Part shown: positions 35,083 to 46,012 of the stretch, piece by piece | How positions within the stretch are numbered: the stretch's first letter is position 1 | Layout: each line of letters begins with the position of its first letter | Assembly: GCF_000018045.1 (NCBI RefSeq) | Contig: NC_009792.1 | Span: 3,100,001 to 3,164,000 of the forward strand | Length of the DNA: 64,000 bases | Direction of reading: 5' to 3' | Source: Citrobacter koseri ATCC BAA-895 | GTDB taxonomy: Bacteria; Pseudomonadota; Gammaproteobacteria; Enterobacterales; Enterobacteriaceae | Made by a program: the position numbers and the translations under genes | The notes under the pieces: generated by a model | Databases searched by the model: none | Told to the model about the DNA's origin: nothing | What the model saw: only the letters and a program-made list of their open reading frames with translations

Positions 35083-37898
35083 CAGGCAAACTTACGTTTT
35101 TCGCCATCACCGGCGATGTTGCTGACACAGCGGCCGCAGATCTCTGCGTGTTCCGCTACCTTGCCGACATCCGTGGTGTAGTGCCAGCAGCGTGGGCACT
35201 TCTCACCTTCGGCTTTACTCAACGCGACTTTCAGCCCTTTGAGCAGTTCGCTCTGCTGCGCATCAGCAGAAGCCTCCGCATAGTCAGCGACTTTCGCGCC
35301 AGAGGTCAACAGGACAAATCGTAATTCATCGCCCAGTGCAGTCAGCTTCGCCGCCAGTTCCGGTTCAGCGTACAGGGTGACAGCCGCTTCGAGAGAACCA
35401 CCGACTTTCTTATCTGCACGCGCCTGCTCGATAACCTTGTTCACTTCGCCACGCACTTTCAGCAGCTCATCCCAGTAAGCGTCATTCATCGCTTCGGTTT
35501 CGCCTAAGCCAAACAGACCTTCATACCACTCACCGGTAAAGACGTACTTCTCACGATCGCCTGGCAGATAACCCCAGATTTCATCTGCGGTGAAGGACAT
35601 GATCGGCGCCATCCAGCGCACCAGCGCTTCTGCGATATGGTACAGCGCGCTCTGGCAACTACGACGCGCCACGCTGTCGGCTTTCGCGGTGTACTGACGG
35701 TCTTTGATGATGTCGAGATAGAACGAGCCCATCTCAACGGAGCAGAAGCGCATCAGACGCTGTACCACTTCGTGGAAATCATAGGCTTCGTAGGCTTTCA
35801 GGATATCGTCCTGCGCCGCTTTCGCGCAGCCCACCGCCCAGCGATCCAGCACCACCATCTCTTCCGGTTTCACCATATCTTTTACCGGATCAAACCCGTT
35901 CAGGTTCGCCAGCAGGAAGCGCGCGGTGTTGCGGATACGACGATAGCTGTCGGCAGCGCGTTTCAGGATCTCGTCGGAAACGGCCATTTCGCCGGTGTAG
36001 TCGGTAGACGCCACCCACAGACGCAGAATATCCGCGCCCAGTTTGTTCATCACATCCTGCGGAGAAACGGTGTTACCGATGGATTTGGACATTTTGCGGC
36101 CCTGACCATCCACGGTGAAGCCGTGGGTCAGTACCTGACGGTACGGCGCTTTGCCCTTCATCGCAGTGGAGATCATCAGGGAGGACATGAACCAGCCGCG
36201 ATGCTGGTCGGAACCTTCCAGATACATATCCGCCGCATGACCGGCAAACTCAGGACGCACATCGACCACAGAAGCGTGCGTCGAACCGGAGTCAAACCAG
36301 ACGTCCAGCGTATCCGGCACTTTCACGTACTGGTCAGCGTCGTCGCCGAGGATCTCTTTCGGATCGAGATCCCACCATGCCTGAATGCCGTCCACTTCAA
36401 CGCGCTTCGCCACTTCTTCCATCAGTTCGATGGCGCGCGGGTGCAGCTCTTCAGTGTCTTTATGTACGAACAGAGACATCGGCACGCCCCAGGTACGCTG
36501 ACGAGAAATACACCAGTCAGGACGGTTCGCAACCATTGATTCAATACGTGCCTGACCCCAGTCCGGGATCCACTGTACGCCTTTGATCTCTTTCAGCGAC
36601 TGCTCGCGCAGGCCTTTCTGATCCATGCTGACGAACCACTGCGGCGTCGCACGGAAGATGATCGGCGTTTTGTGACGCCAGCAGCACGGATAGCTGTGTT
36701 GCAGCTTCTCAACGTGTAGCAGCGCGCCTTTTTCACGCAGCAGCGCAACGACGATGTCGTTCGCTTTGAAAACGTTCACGCCATCGAGCGTCGGATACGT
36801 GCCTGGCAGGTAAGCGCCGTCCGGTCCGACCGGGTTAGCGGTTTCCAGACCGTATTTTTGACCGATGACATAGTCGTCCGGGCCATGACCAGGCGCGGTA
36901 TGCACCGCCCCCGTACCGGCATCCAGCGTGACGTGATCGCCGAGGATCGCCGGAACGTCGAAGTCCATAAACGGATGGGTAAAGCGCAACAGCTCCAGCT
37001 CCGCGCCTTTTACGGTGCCGAGGATGGTATAGTCAGCCGCGCCAAGGCGCTGCATCACGCTTTCCACCAGGTCTTTCGCCAGAATCAGCGCCTGGCCGTC
37101 AATTTGTACCAGGGCGTAATCAAAATCCGGCGCCAGAGAGATCGCGCGGTTCGCAGGTAACGTCCACGGGGTGGTGGTCCAGATAACCAGCGAGATCGGG
37201 CCGTTGACGCTGGAAACGCCAAACTTCGCTTTCACCGCATCCTGGTCAGCGGCGTGGAACGCCACGTCGATAGACGGAGACGTTTTGTCATAATATTCAA
37301 CTTCCGCTTCCGCCAGCGCGGAACGGCAGTCCACGCACCAGTGCACCGGCTTCGCGCCTTTATGCAGATGGCCGTTGCCGATGATTTTACCCAGCGCGCG
37401 AATGATGTTGGCTTCAGTTTTGAAGTCCATCGTCAAATACGGATGCGACCAGTCGCCCAGCACGCCCAGACGGATGAAGTCTTTACGCTGGCCGTCAACC
37501 TGGGTGGCGGCGTATTCGCGACACTTCGCACGGAATTCCGCAGCCGTGAATTTTTCGCCCGGCTTACCGTATTCCTGCTCGACTTTCAGCTCGATCGGCA
37601 GACCGTGGCAGTCCCAGCCCGGAACGTAAGGCGAGTCAAATCCCGCGAGTCCTTTGGACTTCACGATAATGTCTTTCAGAATCTTATTAACCGAGTGACC
37701 AATATGAATGCTGCCATTCGCATAAGGAGGGCCATCATGCAGAATGAAGGTTTTTTTGCCTTTTTTGGCCGCACGAATGATGCCGTACAGATCATCATCG
37801 GTCCAACGCGCCAGCATTCCCGGTTCACGCTTGGCGAGATCGCCGCGCATCGGGAACCCTGTTTCCGGCAAATTCAGGGTTGATTTATAGTCACTCAT
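35082..37898 (-). CDS. ileS: Isoleucyl-tRNA synthetase
   Basis: Class I synthetase of 938 residues, the E. coli length. HIGH motif ([11 protein letters not shown]) lies near residue 64, the CP1 editing insert follows with [12 protein letters not shown] and the [12 protein letters not shown] region, the KMSKS loop is in [10 protein letters not shown], and the C-terminal zinc finger has C-PRCWH and C-GRC. Start at [19 protein letters not shown]; the upstream ATG at 37958 is discarded. It follows ribF by 37 bases. Confidence 0.98.
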   Translation of the reverse strand: MSDYKSTLNLPETGFPMRGDLAKREPGMLARWTDDDLYGIIRAAKKGKKTFILHDGPPYANGSIHIGHSVNKILKDIIVKSKGLAGFDSPYVPGWDCHGLPIELKVEQEYGKPGEKFTAAEFRAKCREYAATQVDGQRKDFIRLGVLGDWSHPYLTMDFKTEANIIRALGKIIGNGHLHKGAKPVHWCVDCRSALAEAEVEYYDKTSPSIDVAFHAADQDAVKAKFGVSSVNGPISLVIWTTTPWTLPANRAISLAPDFDYALVQIDGQALILAKDLVESVMQRLGAADYTILGTVKGAELELLRFTHPFMDFDVPAILGDHVTLDAGTGAVHTAPGHGPDDYVIGQKYGLETANPVGPDGAYLPGTYPTLDGVNVFKANDIVVALLREKGALLHVEKLQHSYPCCWRHKTPIIFRATPQWFVSMDQKGLREQSLKEIKGVQWIPDWGQARIESMVANRPDWCISRQRTWGVPMSLFVHKDTEELHPRAIELMEEVAKRVEVDGIQAWWDLDPKEILGDDADQYVKVPDTLDVWFDSGSTHASVVDVRPEFAGHAADMYLEGSDQHRGWFMSSLMISTAMKGKAPYRQVLTHGFTVDGQGRKMSKSIGNTVSPQDVMNKLGADILRLWVASTDYTGEMAVSDEILKRAADSYRRIRNTARFLLANLNGFDPVKDMVKPEEMVVLDRWAVGCAKAAQDDILKAYEAYDFHEVVQRLMRFCSVEMGSFYLDIIKDRQYTAKADSVARRSCQSALYHIAEALVRWMAPIMSFTADEIWGYLPGDREKYVFTGEWYEGLFGLGETEAMNDAYWDELLKVRGEVNKVIEQARADKKVGGSLEAAVTLYAEPELAAKLTALGDELRFVLLTSGAKVADYAEASADAQQSELLKGLKVALSKAEGEKCPRCWHYTTDVGKVAEHAEICGRCVSNIAGDGEKRKFA

Positions 37899-37935
37899 CA
37901 GATTCTCGGTTCCGTATTTAAAACTCGTATAGGCA

Positions 37936-38874
37936 TTAAGCCGGTTTTGATAGCCCAAAAAAATCGCGGGCAGTTAACTCATCACGCGCAATCTGCGCTT
38001 TTAGTTCATCCAGCGATGCGAATCGCTGTTCGTTGCGTATTTTTTTACGCAGTATTACATCTATATGGCGACCATAGAGGTCCATTACAACGTCCAGCAG
38101 ATGCACTTCTAACTGTTGGCGTACACCTGCCACTGTCGGACGCGTGCCGATATTGGCAACGCCAGGCATGGGTTTATCACCCAGCCCCATCACTTCCACC
38201 GCATAAACCCCTTTTACCGGGGAGACCTGACGACGCAGCGGTAAATTCGCCGTCGGGAAACCAATGGTGCGCCCTAACTCATCGCCGTGGACGACACGCC
38301 CGGAGATGGTAAATGGATGCCCCAGCAAACTTTCAGCCAGCGGCAGGTTGTCCTCCGCCAGCGCCTGACGCACGGCCGTACTGCTGATTCGTACGCCACC
38401 TTCGCAAAAGGTCTGCGTGTTGGTGATGTCAAAACCGTACTCCGCTCCGGCTTTCTGTAATAACAAGAAATCGCCTTCGCGACCAGCGCCAAAACGGAAA
38501 TCATCACCGACAGCGAGGAACCGCACGCCGAGACGCTTCACCAGCAGATCGCTGATAAAGTTTTGTGCGGTCAGGGCGGCAAAGCGGCGATCGAAGCGTA
38601 CGCACAGCACGTAGTCCACGCCGCATTCCGCCAGGTAACGCAGTTTTTCCCGCAGGCGGGTCAGGCGCGCAGGGGCCTTTTCCGTAGCGAAGAGTTCCAG
38701 CGGCTGCGGTTCGAAAATCATTACCATCACTGGTAAACCCCGCTTGCGCCCTTCTTCCCGCAAGCCCTGCAGCAATGCACGATGGCCACGATGCACACCG
38801 TCGAAATTACCAATAGTCAGCACACACCCATGCGGGGCCTGACTGAGATTATGTATGCCGCGTATCAGCTTCAT
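37936..38874 (-). CDS. ribF: Bifunctional riboflavin kinase / FAD synthetase
   Basis: Makes FMN and FAD. 312 residues, one less than in E. coli. The N-terminal adenylyltransferase domain shows [17 protein letters not shown] (16-32) and the ISSTAVR segment; the C-terminal flavokinase domain has GFPTANLPL and VGT-like NIGTRPTV. First gene of the ileS-lspA group, with its promoter in the gap to rpsT. Confidence 0.97.
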   Translation of the reverse strand: MKLIRGIHNLSQAPHGCVLTIGNFDGVHRGHRALLQGLREEGRKRGLPVMVMIFEPQPLELFATEKAPARLTRLREKLRYLAECGVDYVLCVRFDRRFAALTAQNFISDLLVKRLGVRFLAVGDDFRFGAGREGDFLLLQKAGAEYGFDITNTQTFCEGGVRISSTAVRQALAEDNLPLAESLLGHPFTISGRVVHGDELGRTIGFPTANLPLRRQVSPVKGVYAVEVMGLGDKPMPGVANIGTRPTVAGVRQQLEVHLLDVVMDLYGRHIDVILRKKIRNEQRFASLDELKAQIARDELTARDFFGLSKPA

Positions 38875-38899
38875 GTCTGGCTCAAAACAGTGAAAATCG

Positions 38900-39100
38900 T
38901 CAGAGTATACCTTGTACAGCGGTCAAGGTTAACCGACGATTGCCCCTGTGAAACATAAAGAAGATTGTTTTCATTGTTATGGGGCAAATCAGAACAAGAA
39001 ACTGCCCATTCAATGTAATTTTTATCATGGAAAAGCTGTATTCACGACCCGCAAGCTGGTAGAATCCTGCGCCATCACTACGTAACGAGTGCCGCCATAT
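38900..39100 (-). pseudogene. yaaY: yaaY-like reading frame without a usable start codon
   Basis: Read on the minus strand from 39100, codons give I-W-RHSLRSDGAGFYQLAG, continue through NGQFL and end NRRLTLTAVQGIL before TGA at 38902-38900. From memory, E. coli YaaY begins MCRHSLRSDGAGFYQLAG and ends NRRLTLTAVQGILGRFSLF. The E. coli ATG is ATA here, and the last six residues are lost to an earlier stop. Either the gene has decayed, or the frame was never coding and its likeness reflects conservation of the rpsT/ribF promoters. Confidence 0.6.
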
Positions 39101-39126
39101 TAACGGCGCTTATTTGCACAAATCCA

Positions 39127-39155
39127 TTGACAAAAGAAGGCTAAAAGGGCATATT
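39127..39155 (+). promoter_or_regulatory. rpsT promoter (P2-type)
   Basis: TTGACA (39127-39132), 17-base spacer, CATATT (39150-39155): a strong sigma-70 promoter whose start would fall near 39162. A weaker upstream candidate has TAGAAT at 39058-39063 on the same strand. Confidence 0.75.
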
Positions 39156-39181
39156 CCTCGGCCTTTGAATTGTCCATATAG

Positions 39182-39466
<285 letters not shown>

Positions 39467-39488
39467 TCGCCCGCTTGTTATCAGCTTT

Positions 39489-39519
39489 GTAAAAAAGCCC
39501 GCGCAAGCGGGTTTTTTTA
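39489..39519 (+). terminator. rpsT intrinsic terminator
   Basis: AAAAAAGCCCGC-GCAA-GCGGGTTTTTTT hairpin with a long T run. Confidence 0.95.
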
Positions 39520-39522
39520 TGT

Positions 39523-39558
39523 CTGCCGGATGGCGGGCAAACGCCTTATCCGGCCTGT
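39523..39558. repeat. REP between rpsT and nhaR
   Basis: Single REP (TGCCGGATGGCGGGC...CCTTATCCGGCCTG) between the convergent rpsT and nhaR genes, five bases from the nhaR stop. Confidence 0.85.
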
Positions 39559-39563
39559 AGCGC

Positions 39564-40460
39564 TTACCCTTTGTGGCTAAATAGCGCCGAGTAATCCGCG
39601 TGACAAATACGCTGTACGGCCGGGTGCTGAATCATCCTCTCGGCAAAAATGGCGTGGTACTCTTCCATGACGTTTTCCACACGGCCAATCTCAACAATCG
39701 ACTCATCGGCGTAAAAGTCATGCGCATAGAGCGTCGGCGCGACGAAAATCGCATTGTGGGTAGCGCCAAACGCTTTCATCAGCGCCGCATCATCAAACTC
39801 GCCAAGGATTTCGACGTTTAAGCCCTGCGAATTAAACCAGTTTAATAATTTGCGACCGAGCATAGAGCGACGGCCAGGGATCAGCAGCCGACGCTCTTCC
39901 AGACACGCCGGGAAGGGTTTTGCAGGCAGCGGTTTCGTACACCAGAAGCTCACGCTGCATTCACCTATCTTCACCGAAAACAGCCCCTCCTGCTGAGTAG
40001 AGTCGATTGGGCAATCCGAGATAATCATATCCAGCTTATGCTGGCTAAGCTGCTCAAGCAGCATCTCATGGGTGGATTCAAAACAGCGCAAATGAATTTG
40101 TTCGTCGTCAACCACGGCCGCGTCCAGCACATTGCTGACCAGACGTTTTGACAACGCATCCGCCACGCCGACATCAAACAGCAGGTTAGACTCTTTGCGG
40201 TAGTTAACGATATCCAGCATTTCCTGGCTTAAGGTAAACATTTTGTCCGCATAGCGAAACACCAGTTCCCCTAATTCACTGGGCTCCAGCCCACGCCCTT
40301 TACGCTTGAATAATTTTCCCTGCAAGCGCTCCTCAAGGGCTTTGATCTGACCGGTGATAGTTTGCGGCGTCAGGTAAAGCGCTTCTGCCGCCCCGACAAC
40401 GGAACCTTCTTTATACACATGCCAAAAATAATAAAGATGGTTGTAGTTAATATGAGACAT
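39564..40460 (-). CDS. nhaR: LysR-family activator of nhaA, NhaR
   Basis: Na+-responsive activator of nhaA, also reported to act on biofilm genes. 298 residues from [20 protein letters not shown]. coli has 301. Helix-turn-helix [21 protein letters not shown] is at about residues 18-38, and the co-inducer domain follows. The upstream ATG at 40502 would add unrelated residues. It follows nhaA by 62 bases. Confidence 0.96.
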   Translation of the reverse strand: MSHINYNHLYYFWHVYKEGSVVGAAEALYLTPQTITGQIKALEERLQGKLFKRKGRGLEPSELGELVFRYADKMFTLSQEMLDIVNYRKESNLLFDVGVADALSKRLVSNVLDAAVVDDEQIHLRCFESTHEMLLEQLSQHKLDMIISDCPIDSTQQEGLFSVKIGECSVSFWCTKPLPAKPFPACLEERRLLIPGRRSMLGRKLLNWFNSQGLNVEILGEFDDAALMKAFGATHNAIFVAPTLYAHDFYADESIVEIGRVENVMEEYHAIFAERMIQHPAVQRICHADYSALFSHKG

Positions 40461-40522
40461 GCTCACTCCTCTCCCTGATCTGTGTCGCAAGGGGGGCCAC
40501 ATCAGCCCCCCCCTCTCCCCGC

Positions 40523-41689
40523 TCAGACCACCGGGCTTAAACGTGTACGCAGCCAGCTATAGCCGATCACTGCCGAAAGCAGAGAACCAATCAAAATCCC
40601 CAGCTTCGCCCAGTTAATCAGTGCCGGATCTACACTACCAAACGCCAGACTGGCGATGAAAATCGACATCGTAAAACCGATCCCGCACAGAATACCGACC
40701 GCCATTATTTGCTGAAAACGTGTTCCTTCCGGCAGCTTCGCCAGTTTGAGACGCAGCGCCAGCCAGCAAAACAGGCTAATCCCCAGCGGTTTACCGATCA
40801 GCAACCCGGCAATGATTCCCAGCGGGAGTATTGAGGTCAGCCCGTCAAGCGTTACCCCCTGTAGCGAGACGCCCGCATTGGCGAAGGCGAACAGCGGCAG
40901 AATCAGATACGCCACCCACGGGTGCAGCACATGTTCCAGACGCTTCGCCGGAGAACGACCATGCTTCTCCTTCAATGGGATGAAGAAACCGACGATCACC
41001 CCGGCAAGAGTGGCATGGACGCCAGATTTCAATACGGCAGTCCACAGCACCACGCCGACCAGGATATAAACCCCTGTTCGTCTGACATCACACAGGTTCA
41101 GCACGGCCAGAAGCACAATCGCAAATGCCGCAACTCCCAGCGAGACCATCGAAAGATCGCTGGTGTAGAACAGCGCAATGATCACAATCGCGCCCAGGTC
41201 GTCAATAATAGCCAGCGCCATCAGGAATATCTTCAACGCCAGCGGCACCCTGCTGCCCAGCAAGGCCAATACGCCCAGCGCAAAAGCAATATCCGTTGCC
41301 GCCGGGATCGCCCAACCTTCGCGCGTAATCGGGTCGGAATAGTTAAAAGCCAGATAGAGCAGCGCCGGAACAATCATACCGCCAATGGCGGCAATCACCG
41401 GAAACGCCGCCTGACGTAAACTGGCAAGCGAGCCCTGCATAAGCTCACGCTTGACCTCCAGACCAATCAGCAGGAAAAATACCGCCATTAGCGCGTCGTT
41501 GATCCACAGCAGCATATTTTTGTTGATCTCAAGCGCCCCAACCCGTAGCTGAACGGGCGTCTCCAGAAAGGCGTGATACCACCCGCTGGTGAATCCGCTG
41601 TTCGCCATCAGCATAGCCAGCACGGCGGCGATAATGAGAATGATGCCCCCGGAGGCATCACTGCTAAAAAAACGATGCAGGTGTTTCAC
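40523..41689 (-). CDS. nhaA: Na+/H+ antiporter NhaA
   Basis: Electrogenic 2H+/Na+ exchanger of the inner membrane giving sodium and alkaline-pH tolerance. 388 residues and twelve helices, as in E. coli. The ion-binding pair of aspartates is in [13 protein letters not shown]. The region between nhaA and dnaJ contains no hokC/sokC-like system, unlike E. coli K-12; only the dnaKJ terminator and promoter DNA are present. Confidence 0.98.
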   Translation of the reverse strand: MKHLHRFFSSDASGGIILIIAAVLAMLMANSGFTSGWYHAFLETPVQLRVGALEINKNMLLWINDALMAVFFLLIGLEVKRELMQGSLASLRQAAFPVIAAIGGMIVPALLYLAFNYSDPITREGWAIPAATDIAFALGVLALLGSRVPLALKIFLMALAIIDDLGAIVIIALFYTSDLSMVSLGVAAFAIVLLAVLNLCDVRRTGVYILVGVVLWTAVLKSGVHATLAGVIVGFFIPLKEKHGRSPAKRLEHVLHPWVAYLILPLFAFANAGVSLQGVTLDGLTSILPLGIIAGLLIGKPLGISLFCWLALRLKLAKLPEGTRFQQIMAVGILCGIGFTMSIFIASLAFGSVDPALINWAKLGILIGSLLSAVIGYSWLRTRLSPVV

Positions 41690-41818
41690 TTTTTATTCTC
41701 TCAATATAATCAAACCTCGTGGCGTCTATCTTACCTCGCATGATCTATCGTTAAAATTAGATTATTTATGGTGAAACATTCGGTTTTTACGAAATAAAAT
41801 CATCACCGCCGACAAACA

Positions 41819-41854
41819 AAAAAGCCCGGGATTGTGCAATCCCGGGCTTTTTAT
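41819..41854 (-). terminator. dnaKJ intrinsic terminator
   Basis: GCCCGGGATTG-TG-CAATCCCGGGC, a perfect 11-base stem with A run before and T run after, 19 bases past the dnaJ stop. Confidence 0.95.
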
Positions 41855-41872
41855 GCAATGTAACAGCGGTAA

Positions 41873-43006
41873 TTAACGCGTCAAATCATCGAAAAACTTC
41901 TTCACGCCGTCGAAGAAACTCTTCGAACGCGGGCTGTTTTTCTCGCCTGTCGGGCCACCGAAGCTTTCTTGCAGATCTTTCAGCAACTGCTTCTGCTTCT
42001 CGTTCAGACCTACCGGCGTTTCGACCACAACACGGCACAGCAGATCGCCCTGTGCGCCGCCGCGTACGGATTTCACGCCTCTTCCGCGCATACGGAACAG
42101 CTTGCCGGTTTGCGTTTCGTGCGGCACTTTCAACTTCACACGGCCATCCAGCGTCGGGACTTCAATCTCACCACCCAGCGCTGCCATTGCACAGTTAATC
42201 GGCACTTCGCAATACAGGTTGTTGCCTTCACGCTCGAAGATCGGGTGCTGCTTCACCTGCACCTGAACGTACAGATCGCCCGCTGGCGCGCCATGCTCGC
42301 CCGCTTCACCTTCACCGGAAAGACGAATACGATCGCCTGTGTCCACACCCGCCGGGATTTTAACCGACAGGGTTTTGGTTTTCTCCACGCGGCCATGACC
42401 GTGGCATTTGTTGCACGGATCTTTAATCAGCGTACCGCGCCCCTGACAGTGCGGGCAGGTTTGCTGCACGGCGAAGAAGCCCTGACGCATCTGCACCTGA
42501 CCGGAGCCATGACAGGTTGGACAGGTCTGCGGCTGAGTGCCTGCTTTCGCACCGCTGCCGTGGCAAACGTCGCACTCTTCCAGCGTCGGAATACGGATCT
42601 CTTTGGTCACGCCACGTACGGCTTCTTCCAGGGTGAGATCCATGTTGTAACGTAAATCAGCACCACGCGCTGCGCGCTGACGACCACGTCCGCCGCCAAA
42701 GATATCGCCGAAAACGTCACCAAAGATATCGCTGAAGTCAGCACCGCCGCCGAAGCCGCCGCCAAATCCACCACCGCCTTGTTCAAACGCAGCGTGCCCG
42801 TACTGATCGTATGCCGCACGTTTTTGCGCATCGGTCAGAACTTCGTAGGCTTCCTTGATCTCTTTGAACTTGGCCTCGGCCTCTTTATCACCCTGGTTAC
42901 GGTCCGGGTGATATTTCATGGCCAGGCGCTTGTACGCCTTTTTGATTTCACGCTCTTCCGCTGTTTTGGAAACGCCTAAAATCTCGTAATAGTCTTGCTT
43001 AGCCAT
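41873..43006 (-). CDS. dnaJ: Chaperone DnaJ (Hsp40)
   Basis: Co-chaperone that stimulates DnaK ATPase and binds unfolded proteins. 377 residues, one more than in E. coli. J domain with HPD (KYHPDRNQG, about 33), a Gly/Phe-rich linker (70-105), four CxxCxGxG zinc repeats ([32 protein letters not shown]) and the C-terminal substrate domain. Start at [14 protein letters not shown]. An 87-base gap separates it from dnaK. Confidence 0.99.
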   Translation of the reverse strand: MAKQDYYEILGVSKTAEEREIKKAYKRLAMKYHPDRNQGDKEAEAKFKEIKEAYEVLTDAQKRAAYDQYGHAAFEQGGGGFGGGFGGGADFSDIFGDVFGDIFGGGRGRQRAARGADLRYNMDLTLEEAVRGVTKEIRIPTLEECDVCHGSGAKAGTQPQTCPTCHGSGQVQMRQGFFAVQQTCPHCQGRGTLIKDPCNKCHGHGRVEKTKTLSVKIPAGVDTGDRIRLSGEGEAGEHGAPAGDLYVQVQVKQHPIFEREGNNLYCEVPINCAMAALGGEIEVPTLDGRVKLKVPHETQTGKLFRMRGRGVKSVRGGAQGDLLCRVVVETPVGLNEKQKQLLKDLQESFGGPTGEKNSPRSKSFFDGVKKFFDDLTR

Positions 43007-43093
43007 CTTGTTTTTATCTGCCCCTAACATGCGTGCACGGGCGGAGAGGAACCCTCTTCGCCCGTGCCAGTATTTTACCCGTTCAAAGGGCGA

Positions 43094-45010
43094 TTATTTT
43101 TTGTCTTTCACTTCTTCAAACTCAGCGTCGACAACATCGTCATCTTTCGCGTTGTTTGCAGAAGCGTCAGCGCCGCCAGCCTGCTGCTGTGCATGCTGCT
43201 GCTGAGCGATTTCCATCAGTTTCTGGGAAGCCTGCGCCAGTTCCTGCATTTTCGCTTCGATAGCCGCTTTGTCTTCACCTTTCAGCGCCGTTTCCAGCGC
43301 GCTCAGTGCAGACTCGATAGCCGTTTTGTCGTCTGCTGGCAGCTGATCGCCCGCTTCTTCAACCTGCTTACGCGTGCTGTGCAGCAGATGGTCGCCCTGG
43401 TTACGCGTCTGAACCAGCTCTTCGAACTTACGGTCAGATTCTGCGTTCGCTTCAGCATCGCGAACCATTTTCTGAATTTCGTCCTCGTTCAGACCAGAAG
43501 AAGCCTTGATGGTGATCTTCTGCTCTTTACCGCTGTTTTTGTCTTTCGCGGAAACGTGCAGGATACCGTCAGCATCGATATCAAAGGTGACTTCGATCTG
43601 CGGCATACCGCGCGGCGCCGGGTTGATGCCATCCAGGTTGAACTGACCCAGAGATTTGTTATCAGACGCGCGTTTACGCTCACCCTGCAACACATGGATG
43701 GTTACCGCAGACTGGTTGTCTTCCGCGGTAGAGAACACCTGGCTGTGCTTGGTCGGGATAGTGGTGTTTTTGCTGATCAGCGCCGTCATTACGCCGCCCA
43801 TGGTTTCGATACCCAGAGACAGCGGGGTAACGTCCAGCAGCAGAACGTCTTTCACATCACCGGTCAGTACGCCGCCCTGCACCGCTGCGCCAATAGCAAC
43901 AGCTTCGTCCGGGTTAACGTCTTTACGCGGTTCTTTACCAAAGAACTCCGCCACTTTTTTCTGCACCATCGGCATACGCGTCTGACCACCAACGAGGATA
44001 ACGTCGTTGATATCAGATACGGACAGGCCAGCATCCTGCAACGCGACTTTCAGCGGCTCGATGGAACGGTTCACCAGGTCTTCGACCAGGCTTTCCAGTT
44101 TCGCGCGAGTCACTTTGATGTTCATGTGCTTCGGACCGGTGGCATCTGCGGTGATGTACGGCAGGTTCACGTCGGTCTGCTGTGCGGAAGAAAGCTCGAT
44201 TTTCGCTTTTTCTGCCGCTTCTTTCAGACGCTGCATCGCCAGCGGGTCGTTACGCAGGTCAATGCCCTGATCTTTCTTAAATTCTTCAACCAGGTAGTTG
44301 ATCATACGGCTGTCGAAGTCTTCACCACCCAAGTGGGTATCACCGTTGGTTGCCAGAACTTCGAAGGTTTTTTCGCCGTCAACTTCGTCAATTTCGATAA
44401 TAGAGATATCGAAAGTACCACCACCGAGGTCGTAAACCGCGATAGTACGGTTGCCGACTTCTTTATCCAGACCATAAGCCAGCGCGGCGGCGGTCGGTTC
44501 GTTGATGATACGTTTTACTTCCAGACCTGCGATACGACCGGCATCTTTCGTTGCCTGACGCTGAGCATCGTTGAAGTAAGCAGGCACGGTGATAACAGCT
44601 TCAGTTACCGGTTCGCCCAGGTAATCTTCTGCGGTTTTCTTCATTTTTTTCAGCACTTCAGCAGAGATCTGCGGCGGTGCCATTTTCTGACCTTTCACAT
44701 CAAGCCATGCGTCGCCGTTATCGGCGCCGATGATTTTGTACGGCATGATGGAAACGTCACGCTGAACTTCTTCGTCCTGGAAGCGGCGGCCAATCAGGCG
44801 TTTAATCGCAAACAGGGTGTTTTGCGGGTTTGTCACTGCCTGACGTTTAGCCGGCTGACCAACCAGAGTTTCACCATCCTGGGTATAAGCAATGATAGAA
44901 GGCGTGGTGCGATCGCCCTCGGCGTTCTCCAGCACACGTGCAGTTGTGCCATCCATAATCGCTACACAAGAGTTGGTAGTACCCAGGTCGATACCAATAA
45001 TTTTACCCAT
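43094..45010 (-). CDS. dnaK: Chaperone DnaK (Hsp70)
   Basis: 638-residue ATP-dependent chaperone. N-terminal ATPase domain with [27 protein letters not shown] and [11 protein letters not shown]; a linker VLLLDV at about 389-394; then the beta-sandwich peptide-binding domain and helical lid ending [16 protein letters not shown], the EEVD-like bacterial tail. It is transcribed from a heat-shock promoter in the upstream gap. Confidence 0.99.
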   Translation of the reverse strand: MGKIIGIDLGTTNSCVAIMDGTTARVLENAEGDRTTPSIIAYTQDGETLVGQPAKRQAVTNPQNTLFAIKRLIGRRFQDEEVQRDVSIMPYKIIGADNGDAWLDVKGQKMAPPQISAEVLKKMKKTAEDYLGEPVTEAVITVPAYFNDAQRQATKDAGRIAGLEVKRIINEPTAAALAYGLDKEVGNRTIAVYDLGGGTFDISIIEIDEVDGEKTFEVLATNGDTHLGGEDFDSRMINYLVEEFKKDQGIDLRNDPLAMQRLKEAAEKAKIELSSAQQTDVNLPYITADATGPKHMNIKVTRAKLESLVEDLVNRSIEPLKVALQDAGLSVSDINDVILVGGQTRMPMVQKKVAEFFGKEPRKDVNPDEAVAIGAAVQGGVLTGDVKDVLLLDVTPLSLGIETMGGVMTALISKNTTIPTKHSQVFSTAEDNQSAVTIHVLQGERKRASDNKSLGQFNLDGINPAPRGMPQIEVTFDIDADGILHVSAKDKNSGKEQKITIKASSGLNEDEIQKMVRDAEANAESDRKFEELVQTRNQGDHLLHSTRKQVEEAGDQLPADDKTAIESALSALETALKGEDKAAIEAKMQELAQASQKLMEIAQQQHAQQQAGGADASANNAKDDDVVDAEFEEVKDKK

Positions 45011-45411
45011 CTAAACGTCTCCACTAAAAATTCGGTCATCATGTGGTTGTGAATCTGTAATAAGGGCGAAACGTGCGGTTTCAACTACCCTGAATCGTTT
45101 TTTTTCAGACTCACTCACTGCGGTTGACTACAAGATGGGGTCGTAACCCACGTCATCAAGGGGGGCATGAAAAATTTTTTTTGCGAAAAACGATAATTTT
45201 CTTCACCGGGCATATGGAAAACACCTCTGCCGGCGCAACGGTTAAGCCTTTTTCTTCCGTGATCGTCATCACAAGGGGAAATATTTCATTTTCCCCCTAT
45301 TAGATCATAGACAGCCTCTATTCCCCTGATTATCATGCCGCGCCCCGAATACGGTATCGGTTGTTCGGGGAAACTATTTCACCATTCGATTAATGATGAT
45401 TTTGAGGAATT
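45011..45411. promoter_or_regulatory. Divergent dnaK-satP region
   Basis: A 401-base gap. The dnaK side carries a clear sigma-32 promoter (45132-45160). The satP side carries an imperfect hairpin CCCCGAA...TTCGGGG at 45342-45369, some 40 bases before satP. The yaaI and yaaW genes found here in E. coli are absent. Confidence 0.85.
45132..45160 (-). promoter_or_regulatory. dnaK sigma-32 heat-shock promoter P1
   Basis: On the minus strand: CCCCCTTGATGA with -35 CTTGAT at 45160-45155, then -10 CCCCATCTT at 45140-45132. This is the sigma-32 form, nearly identical to E. coli dnaK P1. Confidence 0.9.
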
Positions 45412-45978
45412 ATGGGCAACACTAAGTTGGCTAACCCGGCTCCGCTGGGCCTGATGGGCTTCGGCATGACCACCATTCTGCTTAACCTGCACAACGCGGG
45501 TTTCTTCGCTTTAGACGGCATTATTCTGGCGATGGGCATTTTCTACGGCGGTATCGCGCAAATTTTTGCTGGCCTGCTGGAATATAAAAAAGGCAACACC
45601 TTCGGCTTAACCGCATTTACCTCTTACGGTTCTTTCTGGCTGACGCTGGTCGCGATCCTGTTAATGCCGAAAATGGGTCTGACAGAAGCGCCGAACGCGC
45701 AGTTCCTGGGCGCCTACCTGGGGCTGTGGGGCGTGTTCACACTGTTCATGTTCTTTGGCACGCTGAAAGCCGCTCGCGCGCTACAGTTTGTCTTCCTGAG
45801 CCTGACCGTACTGTTCGCCCTGCTGGCCTTCGGCAACATCGCGGGTAATGAAGCGGTGATCCACGTTGCGGGTTGGATTGGCTTAGTGTGTGGCGCCAGC
45901 GCCATTTACCTGGCGATGGGCGAAGTGCTGAACGAACAGTTTGGCCGCACCATCCTGCCAATCGGTGAAGCGCACTAA
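45412..45978 (+). CDS. satP: Acetate/succinate:H+ symporter SatP (YaaH)
   Basis: AceTr-family transporter of 188 residues with six membrane helices. The diagnostic [11 protein letters not shown] motif is at residues 7-17 ([14 protein letters not shown]). It takes up acetate and succinate. Start ATG at 45412 follows GAGGAA. Convergent with an MFS gene, separated by a terminator. Confidence 0.97.
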   Translation: MGNTKLANPAPLGLMGFGMTTILLNLHNAGFFALDGIILAMGIFYGGIAQIFAGLLEYKKGNTFGLTAFTSYGSFWLTLVAILLMPKMGLTEAPNAQFLGAYLGLWGVFTLFMFFGTLKAARALQFVFLSLTVLFALLAFGNIAGNEAVIHVAGWIGLVCGASAIYLAMGEVLNEQFGRTILPIGEAH

Positions 45979-45986
45979 TCTTCCGT

Positions 45987-46011
45987 TATCCCCCCGACCG
46001 GGGGGATAATT
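45987..46011 (+). terminator. satP intrinsic terminator
   Basis: TATCCCCCC-GACC-GGGGGGATA, a perfect nine-base stem followed by ATTTTT. It ends at the stop codon of the convergent MFS gene. Confidence 0.92.
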
Positions 46012-46012
46012 T

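Noticed and set aside
41690..41872. Place where E. coli K-12 carries hokC/sokC and an IS element
   Set aside because: Only the nhaA promoter side and the dnaKJ terminator are seen; there is no hok-like peptide or insertion-sequence end.
43064..45052. 662-codon open frame on the plus strand opposite dnaK
   Set aside because: It is the mirror of dnaK produced by strong codon bias; it has no ribosome site and its composition (many Phe, Val, Arg, His) is typical of antisense shadows.
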